A stretch of 64,000 bases of DNA from positions 62,001-126,000 of the forward strand of contig WQYQ01000005.1 in NCBI GenBank assembly GCA_009781175.1. Reading direction: 5' to 3'. This DNA is from Betaproteobacteria bacterium. GTDB taxonomy: Bacteria; Pseudomonadota; Gammaproteobacteria; Burkholderiales; Rhodocyclaceae. How positions within the stretch are numbered: the stretch's first letter is position 1; each line of letters begins with the position of its first letter. The position numbers were made by a program, and so were the translations under genes. The notes beneath the pieces are model-generated. The model ran no database searches and was not told the origin of the DNA. It was given only the letters and a program-made list of their open reading frames with translations. Positions 43,320 through 52,667 of the stretch are shown in pieces.

Positions 43320-43505
43320 TTATTTTGGCGTCGGGGAGGACGCATCGTTTACAGGTGCGTCCTCATCATCGAAAGGGATAAGGGCGGCCTCATCGAACTT
43401 TTTGGCAGTACCACGGCTATAGGCATAGGCACAAATTCCGAGAAAGCACAGAAAGCCGAGCACCGTAGATACGATACGTACGATAGTCGTTACATCCAAG
43501 GCCAA
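43320..43505 (-). CDS. ccoQ: cbb3-type oxidase small subunit CcoQ
   Basis: A protein of 61 residues. One membrane helix (IVRIVSTVLGFLCFLGICAY) is followed by a KKFDEAALIPFDDED motif that is shared by CcoQ proteins. It stabilises the oxidase. The start is TTG at 43505, with AGGAAAGGGG upstream. It lies between ccoO and ccoP. Confidence 0.88.
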   Translation of the reverse strand: MALDVTTIVRIVSTVLGFLCFLGICAYAYSRGTAKKFDEAALIPFDDEDAPVNDASSPTPK

Positions 43506-43520
43506 CCCCTTTCCTCTACT

Positions 43521-44132
43521 CTAATTCACAGCTTTCAATGCAGTACCCAAACCTTGCAAGTATGCAATCAAAGCCTCAAGCTCAGTTTTACCTTCGAGAG
43601 CCTTCGGCGCTTCTGCAATCTCTTGATCGGTATAAGGCACCCCGACTATGCGCAGAGCACGCATTTTTGCCTGAATGTCATCCGACCGGACAGGGCGATC
43701 AAGCCAAGTAAATGCCGGCATATTGGATTCGGGCACCACATCGCGCGGATTATGCAGGTGGATGCGATGCCAATCATCCGAATAGCGGCCACCAACACGA
43801 GCCAGATCCGGACCAGTGCGCTTGGACCCCCACTGGAACGGATGGTCATAGACAAACTCACCCGCTACAGAGTAGTGACCATAACGCTCAGTTTCCGCGC
43901 GGAAAGGCCGGATCATCTGAGAATGACAGAGATAACAACCCTCACGTACGTAGATATCCCGTCCCACTAAACGCACAGGGTCGTATGGCTTCACACCCTC
44001 AACAGGCGTTGTTGTACTGTGTTGGAAGAACAGCGGAACGATTTCAACAAGCCCCGCCACACTGACAGTGAGAATGGACAGAAGGATAAGCCAGCCGACG
44101 TTCTTTTCGACCAGATCGTGATTCATTGCCAT
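43521..44132 (-). CDS. ccoO: cbb3-type cytochrome c oxidase subunit II, monoheme cytochrome c
   Basis: A protein of 203 residues. An N-terminal membrane anchor ([20 protein letters not shown]), then the heme c site [20 protein letters not shown], and the axial Met in [11 protein letters not shown]. It passes electrons to the CcoN active site. It is 17 bp after ccoN and 15 bp before ccoQ. Confidence 0.97.
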   Translation of the reverse strand: MAMNHDLVEKNVGWLILLSILTVSVAGLVEIVPLFFQHSTTTPVEGVKPYDPVRLVGRDIYVREGCYLCHSQMIRPFRAETERYGHYSVAGEFVYDHPFQWGSKRTGPDLARVGGRYSDDWHRIHLHNPRDVVPESNMPAFTWLDRPVRSDDIQAKMRALRIVGVPYTDQEIAEAPKALEGKTELEALIAYLQGLGTALKAVN

Positions 44133-44149
44133 GATTCAGGTCTCCAGGC

Positions 44150-45571
44150 TTAGTGAGCAGCTGCTGGTGCAAGCACCGGCGCATCGTAACTCTTGCCACT
44201 CGCGATTGTGCGAACCATGTTGTAGAACATGATAAACATACCGCCGAGGAAAAGAATGCCACCAATCAGACGAATCGTCCAATACGGATAGCTGTTCTTT
44301 ACGCTTTCCACGAAGGAATAAACCAGCGTTCCATCCGGATTCGTATCACGCCACATCAGACCTTGCATCACACCGGCAATCCACATTGATGCGATGTAGA
44401 GCACGATACCGATCGTCGAAACCCAAAAATGCACCGTAATCAAACGTACCGAATACATTTCCGTCTTACCCCACAAACGCGGCAGCAGATAATAAACAGA
44501 TCCGATCGAAATCATCGCAACCCAACCTAGAGCTCCGGAATGGACATGGCCAATGGTCCAATCGGTGTAATGCGAAAGGGCATTTACCGTCTTAATCGAC
44601 ATCATCGGGCCTTCAAAGGTGGACATCCCGTAGAAGGACAAAGACGTGATCAGGAATTTCAAAATTGGATCGTCGCGCAACTTATGCCATGCCCCGGACA
44701 AGGTCATGATCCCGTTAATCATCCCGCCCCAGCTAGGTGCCAGCAGAATTAACGAGAACAACATTCCAAGCGATTGGGTCCAATCGGGAAGTGCTGTGTA
44801 ATGCAAATGGTGCGGACCTGCCCACATGTAGGTAAAAACCAGCGCCCAGAAGTGGACGACAGACAGCCGATATGAGTAGATGGGACGGCCAGCCTGTTTC
44901 GGCACAAAGTAATACATCATGCCGAGGAAGCCTGCGGTCAAGAAGAAACCGACTGCATTATGACCGTACCACCACTGCACCATTGCATCCTGTACGCCAG
45001 CATACGCGGAGTAGGACTTCCACAATGTCACTGGAATTTCAGCGCTATTCACAACGTGCAGTAAAGCAACGGTGAGAATGAACCCGCCATAAAACCAGTT
45101 CGCCACATAAATATGGGAGGTTTTACGTTTCGCGAGCGTGCCGAAAAAGACAATTGCGTAGGAGACCCACACGATCGTAATCAGTATATCGATCGGCCAC
45201 TCGAGTTCTGCATACTCTTTAGAAGTAGTGATACCCAGGGGCAATGTGATTGCGGCAAGAACGATAACGAGCTGCCAGCCCCAGAAAGTAAAAGACGCTA
45301 AGCGCGGAGCAAAAAGCGTCGTATGACAGGTGCGCTGCACTACGTAATATGACGTAGCGAAAAGTGCACTTCCCCCAAACGCAAAAATTACGGCGTTTGT
45401 ATGTAGTGGCCGTAAACGGCCAAAGTGAAACCACTCGGCGAAATTTAACTCAGGCCACACTAGCTGGGCGGCAATAATGACGCCCACCAGCATGCCCACG
45501 ATTCCCCAAACTACTGTCATCACGGCAAACTGCCGGACAACGCCATAGTTGTAATTCGCTTGCAATTGCAT
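44150..45571 (-). CDS. ccoN: cbb3-type cytochrome c oxidase subunit I
   Basis: A protein of 473 residues with about 12 membrane segments. Heme and copper histidines are seen in [44 protein letters not shown], and [17 protein letters not shown]. It reduces oxygen to water with high affinity and pumps protons. ATG 45571 is the conserved [10 protein letters not shown]. It is the first gene of ccoNOQP, with an FNR-like box about 100 bp upstream. Confidence 0.97.
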   Translation of the reverse strand: MQLQANYNYGVVRQFAVMTVVWGIVGMLVGVIIAAQLVWPELNFAEWFHFGRLRPLHTNAVIFAFGGSALFATSYYVVQRTCHTTLFAPRLASFTFWGWQLVIVLAAITLPLGITTSKEYAELEWPIDILITIVWVSYAIVFFGTLAKRKTSHIYVANWFYGGFILTVALLHVVNSAEIPVTLWKSYSAYAGVQDAMVQWWYGHNAVGFFLTAGFLGMMYYFVPKQAGRPIYSYRLSVVHFWALVFTYMWAGPHHLHYTALPDWTQSLGMLFSLILLAPSWGGMINGIMTLSGAWHKLRDDPILKFLITSLSFYGMSTFEGPMMSIKTVNALSHYTDWTIGHVHSGALGWVAMISIGSVYYLLPRLWGKTEMYSVRLITVHFWVSTIGIVLYIASMWIAGVMQGLMWRDTNPDGTLVYSFVESVKNSYPYWTIRLIGGILFLGGMFIMFYNMVRTIASGKSYDAPVLAPAAAH

Positions 45572-45672
45572 GTTGGAATACCTCAGCAGCGGAATGTTTT
45601 TATCACGTATCACCCGAAAGATTTAGCGATGATACGTGGGCATAGATCTTATGGATAGTTCCCTTCTCTCGA

Positions 45673-45686
45673 TTGACCCTAATCAA
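45673..45686. promoter_or_regulatory. FNR/ANR-type box upstream of ccoN
   Basis: TTGACCCTAATCAA, one mismatch from TTGAT-N4-ATCAA, about 100 bp before the ccoN ATG. FNR-family control of cbb3 genes under low oxygen is well established, so the site is credible. Confidence 0.72.
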
Positions 45687-45754
45687 GAGAGGGCACAGCT
45701 TGGTTAGTTTAGCAGCGGAACAGGAAGGAAATAAGAGGACTGAACAAAAAGGCG

Positions 45755-45782
45755 AAAAAAAGGGTGCGCATCTAGCGCACCC
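45755..45782 (-). terminator. Terminator of ccoI-ccoS
   Basis: GGGTGCGC (45762-45769), 5-base loop, GCGCACCC (45775-45782), and TTTTTTT on the minus strand. It isolates ccoIS from ccoNOQP. Confidence 0.85.
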
Positions 45783-45890
45783 CCAACCCCAACAGAGAGA
45801 TAGCACTGAGCAAGGTGCAAAAGCATCCGATAACACTTAATCGCAACCTTCTCCGGCTCAGCTGAACGCATTATCTTGGAAAGACAGCCT

Positions 45891-46094
45891 TTACAATTGA
45901 CTCACATCAACATTTTCCGGTTTCTCATTTGCTTCCATTTTTTCAAATGGCGGCCGATCATCATCCATGACTACACGATACGCAGGACCTTCAAGGTCAT
46001 CGAATTGCCCACTTCGTACAAACCACCACAAGGCAAATCCGATCAAGAAAACCAGGATTACGGACAAAGGAATCAGCAGGTAAAGGATTTCCAC
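45891..46094 (-). CDS. ccoS: cbb3-type oxidase assembly protein CcoS
   Basis: A protein of 67 residues. It starts MEILYLLIPLSVILVFLIGF with a single membrane segment, then WWFVRSGQFDDLEGPAYRVV, the CcoS signature. It is needed for cofactor insertion into cbb3 oxidase. The GTG start immediately follows the ccoI stop (TGAGTG). Confidence 0.94.
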   Translation of the reverse strand: MEILYLLIPLSVILVFLIGFALWWFVRSGQFDDLEGPAYRVVMDDDRPPFEKMEANEKPENVDVSQL

Positions 46095-48575
46095 TCAATC
46101 GCTCACTTTCGCAGCCATACGCCTCAGACGTAACGCATTCAAAACGACCAGCAGCGAACTTGCCGACATGCCGATACCCGCCATCCATGGTGTGACCATC
46201 CCCGCCATGGCGGCCGGAACGGCCAAGATGTTATAGACGAAAGACCAGGCTAGATTCTGCCGGATTACAAGCAAACTGCGTTTTGCCAAACGGAGCCCCG
46301 TATCCAATGGGCCAAGACGTTCTCCAAGCAAAATAATGTCCGCTTGATTGCGCGCCAGTTCGGTTCCCCCGCCAAGCGCGATCGACACATGCGCCTGCGC
46401 AAGGACCGGTGCGTCATTGACGCCATCGCCCACCATTGCAACCGTATGTCCGGCTGATTGCAAGCGGGAGACCTCCGCATGTTTATCCTCCGGCAGTAGC
46501 CCTCCTTTTGCATCACCAACGTCCAACTTCTTTGCAATATCAGCAACCGTTGCGGGAGAGTCGCCAGAAAGAATCGCAACGTCTACTCGTTGTTTCCTCA
46601 ATGCGTCTAACACCGCTCGCGCATCGGGCCTGAGTCGATCGGACAACGACAAGCACCCGCGCCAGCCCCATTCACTACCCAGGAAAACCTCGGAACATTG
46701 ACCGGACGAAACAGGAAACGGAGAAGGTGTTCGTGTGATTTCGGCAACGAACGATTCGCGTCCAAGACGAACAAATTCCCCATCAAGCTGTGCTTCTATC
46801 CCCTGCCCGGCTACCGCACGCAACATGCTGGGTTTGATCTTTTGACCGAAATCCCCTGCGGCTCGACTGATCGCTCGCCCGATCGAATGTTCCGATGCCT
46901 GCTCTAGCGCGGCAGCCTGTTCTAAAACAGATTGGGCAGAAAAGTCAGATGCCGGTTGGACATCGACAAGCTCCATACGGCCTTCCGTCAACGTCCCGGT
47001 CTTGTCGAAAACGAACAAATCCGCACGTGCGAATGTTTCAATCGCATGCCCGCGCGTCACAAGAAGACCGAGCCTGGCAAACTGTTCCGTCGCAACAGTC
47101 AAAGCAACCGGCGTAGCAAGCGACAAAGCGCACGGGCAACTCACGACCAGCACCGACGCGAAAATCCAGATCGCCCGCTCGGAATCGACAAACCACCAGT
47201 AGCAAGCGGTAGCGAAAGCGAGCACCAGCAATACCGCAACGAAACGCGCCGCGATCCGGTCTGCCTGCTCGACAATCCGCGGTCGTTCCGCACTCGCGCG
47301 CTCCATCAAGCGGCGGATCGATGCGATGCGCGTTTCATCGCCCACCCGTTGCGCCCGTATGACCAACGGGCTCCCTCCGTTCACGCTCCCTGCGGCAACC
47401 TCACTGCCCGATGTTTTGGGAACCGGACGGCTTTCTCCCGTCAGCCATGATTCGTCCGCCTCACTCGCTCCATCGAGAACCACCCCATCGACCGACACCG
47501 CCTCGCCGGGGCGGACCCGCAAGACATCGCCTTCTTTTAAAGCGGCCACGGGAACCCGCTCAACCAGTTCGCCCGGCCATGCGGCAAACCGTTCGGCAAA
47601 CGCGGGAACGATTCGCGCAATTGCTTCAGCCCCGCGCACCGCGCGCTGACGCGCCAGCATCTCAAGATAGCGGCCGCATAACAATAAAAAGACGAACATC
47701 GTTACCGAATCGAAGTACACCTCGCCCGAACGAGTCAGCGTTGCCCAAAGGCTTGCGAGAAAGGCTGAACCGACCCCAAGCGCAACCGGCACATCCATGC
47801 CCAGGCGCCGGAGTCTGATATCGCGCCAGGCCCGTTCGAAAAACGGCGCCGCGGAATAGAGCACGACGGGCAAGGTCAGAATCAGGCTGGCCCAGCGCAT
47901 CAACTCGGCAGCCTCTATGCTCATGTCACCAGCGCGTGCGATGTACGTCGGAAAGGCGTACATCATCACCTGCATCATGCCCAAACCCGCGACAAGCAAG
48001 CGCCACAAAGCACTGCGGCGCTCTTTTTGCGCGATTTGTTCATTTTTTGCCGGGTCGTAAGGATGGGCTCGGTAACCTATTGCACCGATTGCCGCGAGCA
48101 GTTCCGAAAGCTGGGTTTCCCGTGTATCCCAGCGCACGCGCGCGCGCCGCGTCGCGTAGTTGACCTGAGCCATCGTCACGCCGCGGTGACGCATCAGATG
48201 CTGTTCATTCAGCCATACGCATGCGGCACAGGTGATTCCTTCGAGAATCAGATCGGCTTCCCGCTCATGCTCCCCAATCGGCCGCACAAACTGTTTCTGG
48301 ATGTTCGGATGATCGAAAAGCCCAAGTTCGCCCAGCTCACTCGGCAGCACTTCACGCTGCGATTCCGGCAATTCGGCGCGGTGTCGATAGTAGTCGGTCA
48401 GGCCGCTATCGATAATGGCTTGCGCAACGGCTTGGCATCCCGCGCAACACATCGCGCGCGGAGCGCCGTCGATTTCAACGTAAAAATTCGCGCCAGCGAC
48501 AATCGGCAAACCACAATGAAAACAAACCGCCTCGGACGAGGCGGGATGGTGAGAAAGCAATACTTGGGAGGACAC
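46095..48575 (-). CDS. ccoI: Copper-translocating P1B-type ATPase CcoI / FixI
   Basis: About 826 residues. A Cys-rich N-terminal module (FHCGLPIV, MCCAGCQAV) and a heavy-metal domain (GITCAACVW) are followed by membrane segments with the CPC translocation motif (VVSCPCALSLATP). Phosphorylation motif DKTGTLTEG and VGDGVNDAPVLAQA are intact. It exports copper for the oxidase site. GTG 48575 is preferred as the start because AGGAG precedes it; TTG 48596 is an alternative. It directly precedes ccoS. Confidence 0.94.
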   Translation of the reverse strand: MSSQVLLSHHPASSEAVCFHCGLPIVAGANFYVEIDGAPRAMCCAGCQAVAQAIIDSGLTDYYRHRAELPESQREVLPSELGELGLFDHPNIQKQFVRPIGEHEREADLILEGITCAACVWLNEQHLMRHRGVTMAQVNYATRRARVRWDTRETQLSELLAAIGAIGYRAHPYDPAKNEQIAQKERRSALWRLLVAGLGMMQVMMYAFPTYIARAGDMSIEAAELMRWASLILTLPVVLYSAAPFFERAWRDIRLRRLGMDVPVALGVGSAFLASLWATLTRSGEVYFDSVTMFVFLLLCGRYLEMLARQRAVRGAEAIARIVPAFAERFAAWPGELVERVPVAALKEGDVLRVRPGEAVSVDGVVLDGASEADESWLTGESRPVPKTSGSEVAAGSVNGGSPLVIRAQRVGDETRIASIRRLMERASAERPRIVEQADRIAARFVAVLLVLAFATACYWWFVDSERAIWIFASVLVVSCPCALSLATPVALTVATEQFARLGLLVTRGHAIETFARADLFVFDKTGTLTEGRMELVDVQPASDFSAQSVLEQAAALEQASEHSIGRAISRAAGDFGQKIKPSMLRAVAGQGIEAQLDGEFVRLGRESFVAEITRTPSPFPVSSGQCSEVFLGSEWGWRGCLSLSDRLRPDARAVLDALRKQRVDVAILSGDSPATVADIAKKLDVGDAKGGLLPEDKHAEVSRLQSAGHTVAMVGDGVNDAPVLAQAHVSIALGGGTELARNQADIILLGERLGPLDTGLRLAKRSLLVIRQNLAWSFVYNILAVPAAMAGMVTPWMAGIGMSASSLLVVLNALRLRRMAAKVSD

Positions 48576-48764
48576 GAATTCTCCTGCTTCTGGCAACTCA
48601 ACTTGCGCATATAGGCCACAAGACTAACAGAAGCCTTCGCTTCGAGCAGACCACCACTACCTCTCAAAGCAGTATCCACGGCTTGGAGGTATCACTAAAC
48701 CTAGCGTTGTGAGTCACCTCAACTTGAAAATTGGGGCATCCCCACCACGAACGGCCAGGCTTGC

Positions 48765-48780
48765 ACTCGACGCGTGGTCA
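48765..48780 (+). repeat. Dispersed 16-base intergenic motif, copy 3
   Basis: ACTCGACGCGTGGTCA, ending in the stop codon region of the quinone oxidoreductase (minus strand). The 48597-48764 stretch upstream of ccoI and this copy shows no gene. Confidence 0.4.
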
Positions 48781-49755
48781 ATCACCTCGCACCTTCAGTA
48801 TGATTTTTCCGATATGGGCATTGCTTTCCATTAAGCGGTGCGCGTCTCCAGCTTGCTCAAGCGGGAATTCCGCGTAAATAGACGGTCGAACACGACCATC
48901 GACGAATGCCGGCCAAACATGGTGCAGCAATGCGTCGCGATAAGCAGTTTTCTCCGCCACGCTGCGAGGACGCATGGTCGAACCGGTAATCGTCAGGCGT
49001 TTGAGCATGACCTGAACAAAATCCAGTTCGGCACGCCCTCCCGCCAGAAAGGCGATCATCACCAAGCGTCCGTCGGGCCGCAACAATGAAACGTTGCGCG
49101 GGATGTAACTGGCTCCAACCATGTCCAATACAACATCGGCGCCACCTGCATTTTTCACGATTTCCACGAAATCGCTTGTCCGATAGTTGATAGCAATGTC
49201 GGCGCCAAAAGCCTTGCATGCATCGCATTTTTCGGCACTGCCCGCGGTCGCATAAACCGTTGCGCCAAGCAACTTTCCCAACTGAATCGCAGCAAGTCCG
49301 ATTCCGCTTGAGCCCCCATGCACGAGCAGGCGCTCGCCTGCGGCAAGGCGGCCGATTTCGGCCACATTCGCCCATACAGTAAACCAGTTTTCCGGCAAGG
49401 ACGCGGCTTCCCGCAAACCGATGCCTTCAGGCAGCGGCAAGGCATGCCCCGCCGGCGCGACACAATATTCCGCATACGCTCCGCCCGGCGTCAGCGCGGT
49501 CACGAAATCGCCGACTTGCCATTCGGTCACCGCATCACCCACGGCCACGACACGGCCCGCAGCTTCAAGACCGAGAATAGGCGATGCCCCGGGCGGCGGC
49601 GGATAAGCGCCCGCACGCTGCAATAGGTCAGGCCGATTAACGCCGACCCAGTGGTTTTCGATCAGAATCTCCCCAGCACCCGGCTGCGGCACCTCCCCTT
49701 CGATCAAACGCATCGACTCGGGGCCGGGCTCGGGTCCGTGTTGAATCAAACGCAT
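48778..49755 (-). CDS. NAD(P)H:quinone oxidoreductase, medium-chain dehydrogenase family
   Basis: A protein of 325 residues without the zinc ligands of alcohol dehydrogenases. It shows VGVNRPDLLQRAGAYPPPPG, the PIG3/QOR subgroup mark, and the NADPH-binding motif LLVHGGSSGIGLAAIQLGK. It probably reduces quinones or enones. AGAGGAGAGGCGAG precedes the ATG. It follows the pirin gene (minus strand) after a terminator and may be co-regulated with it, as both act on quinones. Confidence 0.92.
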   Translation of the reverse strand: MRLIQHGPEPGPESMRLIEGEVPQPGAGEILIENHWVGVNRPDLLQRAGAYPPPPGASPILGLEAAGRVVAVGDAVTEWQVGDFVTALTPGGAYAEYCVAPAGHALPLPEGIGLREAASLPENWFTVWANVAEIGRLAAGERLLVHGGSSGIGLAAIQLGKLLGATVYATAGSAEKCDACKAFGADIAINYRTSDFVEIVKNAGGADVVLDMVGASYIPRNVSLLRPDGRLVMIAFLAGGRAELDFVQVMLKRLTITGSTMRPRSVAEKTAYRDALLHHVWPAFVDGRVRPSIYAEFPLEQAGDAHRLMESNAHIGKIILKVRGD

Positions 49756-49790
49756 CTCGCCTCTCCTCTTCTAAAACATCCCAAACTACG

Positions 49791-49826
49791 AAAAAACACT
49801 CGCGATGCTCAGCGAGCGTTTTTTCG
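49791..49826. terminator. Bidirectional terminator between pirin and quinone oxidoreductase
   Basis: CACTCGC and GCGAGCG arms (49798-49818) with an 8-base loop. T-runs lie on both strands (TTTTTT). Confidence 0.7.
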
Positions 49827-49832
49827 GAGGCT

Positions 49833-50711
49833 TCAACTGACAAATCGTCCATTTCGATAGTCGACCATCGCTTGTTCGATTTCCTCCCGCGTATTCATGA
49901 CGAATGGGCCGTATTGCACAATCGGCTCGTTCAGTGGCCGGCCGGCAAGCAGAATCAAACGCGCATTGCTGCCGGCGTTCAGCTTTACGCCATCGGCGTT
50001 TGCTTGATTGGCCAGAATCGCCATGTGCCCCGCCGCCACTCGCTCACGCTTTTCGCCCACGGCAACTTCGCCGTGATACACATAAAGAAATGCGTTGTGT
50101 CCGGAAGGAATCGCCTGTTGGAAACTGCTTCCCGGCGGCAAATGCACATCGAGATAAAGCGGCTCGGTTTTTTCGCGTTGCATGGCGCCCTCCACGCCAT
50201 GTGAACGCCCCGCGATGATCGTTACGCCAACGCCTTCTGGCGTCTGGATTTGAGGAAGCTTCGCGTTCGGAATATCGCAATACCAGGGGGCCGACATCTT
50301 GTCCGCAGCGGCCAGATTCAGCCAAAGCTGAAAACCCTCCATCCGCCCTTCTTCTTGCTCGGGCATCTCGGAATGAATCACGCCACGTCCGGCCACCATC
50401 CATTGCACGCCGCCGTTCTCGAGCAGACCTTCATGCCCCGCGCTATCGCGATGCCGCATGCGGCCAAAAAGCATATAGGTGATGGTTTCAAATCCACGAT
50501 GCGGATGATTGGGAAAGCCGGCGATATAGTCATTCGCGCTTTCCGAACCGAAAGCGTCCAACATCAAAAAGGGATCGAGCCGACGCTGCAAAGGCTGCGA
50601 CAAGACCCGAGTGAGCTTCACCCCCGCTCCATCGGAAGTTGGAACGCCAGTAAGCACCTCTTCCACCTCACGCGAATGGAGCACGCTTTCAGGTGCAAGT
50701 CCCGTATCCAT
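49833..50711 (-). CDS. Pirin family protein (bicupin, possible quercetinase)
   Basis: About 292 residues. The pirin signature FPNHPHRGFETITYMLFG gives two metal His, followed by HRDSAGHEG, and IHSEMP with His and Glu, a complete iron-binding set. Bacterial pirins include quercetin 2,3-dioxygenases and redox-linked regulators. ATG 50711 has TTGGAG upstream; a GTG at 50720 is possible. It lies next to a quinone oxidoreductase. Confidence 0.92.
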   Translation of the reverse strand: MDTGLAPESVLHSREVEEVLTGVPTSDGAGVKLTRVLSQPLQRRLDPFLMLDAFGSESANDYIAGFPNHPHRGFETITYMLFGRMRHRDSAGHEGLLENGGVQWMVAGRGVIHSEMPEQEEGRMEGFQLWLNLAAADKMSAPWYCDIPNAKLPQIQTPEGVGVTIIAGRSHGVEGAMQREKTEPLYLDVHLPPGSSFQQAIPSGHNAFLYVYHGEVAVGEKRERVAAGHMAILANQANADGVKLNAGSNARLILLAGRPLNEPIVQYGPFVMNTREEIEQAMVDYRNGRFVS

Positions 50712-50883
50712 GGTCTTCACTCCAATAGTCGATCAGCTCAAAACGCAGTGTGGCACAAACTCTTTCTCTATAGGCCGTTTGAACCACCGCTTCAATTTCA
50801 GCCAATACAGAAACAAACCATTGCTGTGCATGACGGCCTTGCCGGCGCAAGGTAAGCCACTGAATGATGCGAGCCCCAAAAGC

Positions 50884-50906
50884 AAAAAACCCAGTCTAAG
50901 ACTGGG
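50884..50906 (-). terminator. Terminator of the tRNA-Arg gene
   Basis: CCCAGTC/GACTGGG stem (50890-50906) with a 3-base loop, followed on the minus strand by TTTTTT. Confidence 0.8.
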
Positions 50907-50934
50907 CTTAAGTGCTTGGCATTGCGGTGTTCTC

Positions 50935-51011
50935 TGGCGCATCCGGAGCGACTCGAACGCCCGACCCCCTGGTTCGTAGCCAGGTACTCTATCCAACTGA
51001 GCTACGGATGC
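50935..51011 (-). tRNA. tRNA-Arg (anticodon ACG)
   Basis: Acceptor arms GCATCCG and CGGATGC (positions 51011-51005 and 50945-50939), discriminator G and encoded CCA. The anticodon loop CTACGAA sits in the stem CCTGG/CCAGG, giving anticodon ACG, whose first base would be edited to inosine by TadA. The T-loop TTCGAGT is normal. It has its own promoter and terminator. Confidence 0.97.
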
Positions 51012-51027
51012 GCAACGAAGAAGTGGA

Positions 51028-51056
51028 ATTATGTACGAATACGGCACTAAGCGCAA
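51028..51056 (-). promoter_or_regulatory. Predicted promoter of tRNA-Arg
   Basis: On the minus strand TTGCGC (51056-51051), 17 bases, CATAAT (51033-51028). The start would lie about 10 bases before the mature tRNA. Confidence 0.5.
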
Positions 51057-51163
51057 GCGCCTGCATAAAAATAAAGCCGTTCCGATACGACCTGCTGTTC
51101 GCTCTTGGCAACATACAGTCGCTTGGCGCATAGAATAAACGCTTCTCCCATGCGAGCCGGAAC

Positions 51164-52651
51164 ATGTCTGCATCCGATCCAGTTTTCACGGTCGCGGCGA
51201 TCCGTGAAATCGAAAACCAATACTTGCCAAATGCTCAGCCGAGCCTGATGGAACGGGCAGGCGCAGCAGCCGCCAAACTTGCGCTCACTTTGCTGCATAA
51301 AAATCCCGGCCCGGTTTTAATTCTCGCGGGGCCTGGGAATAATGGCGGAGACGGTTTTGTCCTGGCGCGGCATTTACTCCTGGCCGGTCATGCAGTAACG
51401 CTGGTTTTCGCCAATGATCCCGAGCATCTGCCAAGCGATGCCCATACAGCCTTCATGGCCTGGCAAGCCGCAGGCGGGAAAAGCGTGCAAGACTTTCCGC
51501 CCGGCGACTGGGCACTCGCGGTTGATGCGCTGTTCGGGATCGGCCTGCATCGGGCACCCATAGGCTGGTATGCGGACTGGATTGAACGCTTCAATCGACT
51601 CACTTGTCCACGGCTCTCGATCGATATTCCGAGCGGCTTGGATGCGGATACCGGACAGGCTTTCGTCCCATGCGTGAAAGCTTCGCACACGCTGAGTTTC
51701 ATCGGCCTGAAGCCGGGGCTTCTCACGCTCGATGGCCCAGACCACTGCGGTGAAATATCCATTGCAACGCTGGACCTTCCGCTCGATGCACACAGTTCCC
51801 CAGGTCGGAAACTGCATCCAGCCGATTTCGCGGCCGGTCTGCAAGCGCGGCCGCGCAATACCCACAAAGGTCATTGGGGCGAAGTCGGCATCATCGGCGG
51901 CGCTCCGGGCATGCTCGGCGCGGCATTACTCGCTGGCCGTGCAGCCCTGAAAACAGGTGCCGGGCGTGTGTTTGTCGGTTGCCTCGACAGTTCCGCACCG
52001 CCTGTAGACCTGAATCACCCTGAATTGATGCTGCGCGCGTCAGGCGATTTACATTCCATTGCCAGCGTGCTTGCACTAGGCCCAGGGCTGGGGCAAACGG
52101 AGGCCGCCCATGAGCAATTGCGCTGCGCCTTGCAGTTTGACGGCCCTCTGGTGCTGGACGCGGATGCTTTAAATCTGCTCAGCGCCAATCCTCATTTCAA
52201 AGAACAAATCCTCGCGCGCAAAGCGCCAAGCGTTTTGACGCCGCATCCAGCGGAAGCCGCCCGGCTATTGGCAACGGATACCGCAAGCATTCAGTCCGAT
52301 CGCCTCGTCGCCGCAATCGAACTTGCCGAAGGTTTTGGCGCGCATGTCGTGCTCAAGGGCAACGGCAGCGTGATCGCGCATCCCGATGGCAACTGGGCGA
52401 TTAATCCGACCGGGCATGCGGGCATGGCCGCGGCAGGCATGGGCGATGTATTGACCGGGCTGGCTGCCAGCCTTCTCGGCCAGGGTTGGCCCGCAGGCAG
52501 CGCCTTGGAGGGGGCAGTTCATCTACATGGCGCGGCGGCCGAGTTGCTTGCCGAAGAGGGCGTCGGCCCCGTTGGCGTCAGCGCGAGCGAGCTGATTCCT
52601 GCCGCACGCCGGTTGTTGAACCGCTGGATCATCGAATACGGCGCGCACTGA
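51164..52651 (+). CDS. nnr: Bifunctional NAD(P)H-hydrate repair enzyme (epimerase and ADP-dependent dehydratase)
   Basis: A protein of 495 residues. The N-terminal YjeF-N epimerase domain has PSLMERAGAAAA, LAGPGNNGGDGFVLARHL and VDALFGIGL. The C-terminal ribokinase-like dehydratase (about 220-490) has KGHWGEVGIIGGAPGMLGAA, LTPHPAEAARLL and NPTGHAGMAAAGMGDVLTG. It repairs damaged hydrated NADH and NADPH. The start at 51164 lacks a strong ribosome binding site. It is convergent with the MocR regulator, 16 bp apart. Confidence 0.95.
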   Translation: MSASDPVFTVAAIREIENQYLPNAQPSLMERAGAAAAKLALTLLHKNPGPVLILAGPGNNGGDGFVLARHLLLAGHAVTLVFANDPEHLPSDAHTAFMAWQAAGGKSVQDFPPGDWALAVDALFGIGLHRAPIGWYADWIERFNRLTCPRLSIDIPSGLDADTGQAFVPCVKASHTLSFIGLKPGLLTLDGPDHCGEISIATLDLPLDAHSSPGRKLHPADFAAGLQARPRNTHKGHWGEVGIIGGAPGMLGAALLAGRAALKTGAGRVFVGCLDSSAPPVDLNHPELMLRASGDLHSIASVLALGPGLGQTEAAHEQLRCALQFDGPLVLDADALNLLSANPHFKEQILARKAPSVLTPHPAEAARLLATDTASIQSDRLVAAIELAEGFGAHVVLKGNGSVIAHPDGNWAINPTGHAGMAAAGMGDVLTGLAASLLGQGWPAGSALEGAVHLHGAAAELLAEEGVGPVGVSASELIPAARRLLNRWIIEYGAH

Positions 52652-52667
52652 ACCTCCCACTTCACGC

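Noticed and set aside
50838..50853. CCTTGC-CGGC-GCAAGG palindrome upstream of the pirin gene
   Set aside because: Short stem with no T-run or clear operator context; could be chance in GC-rich DNA.
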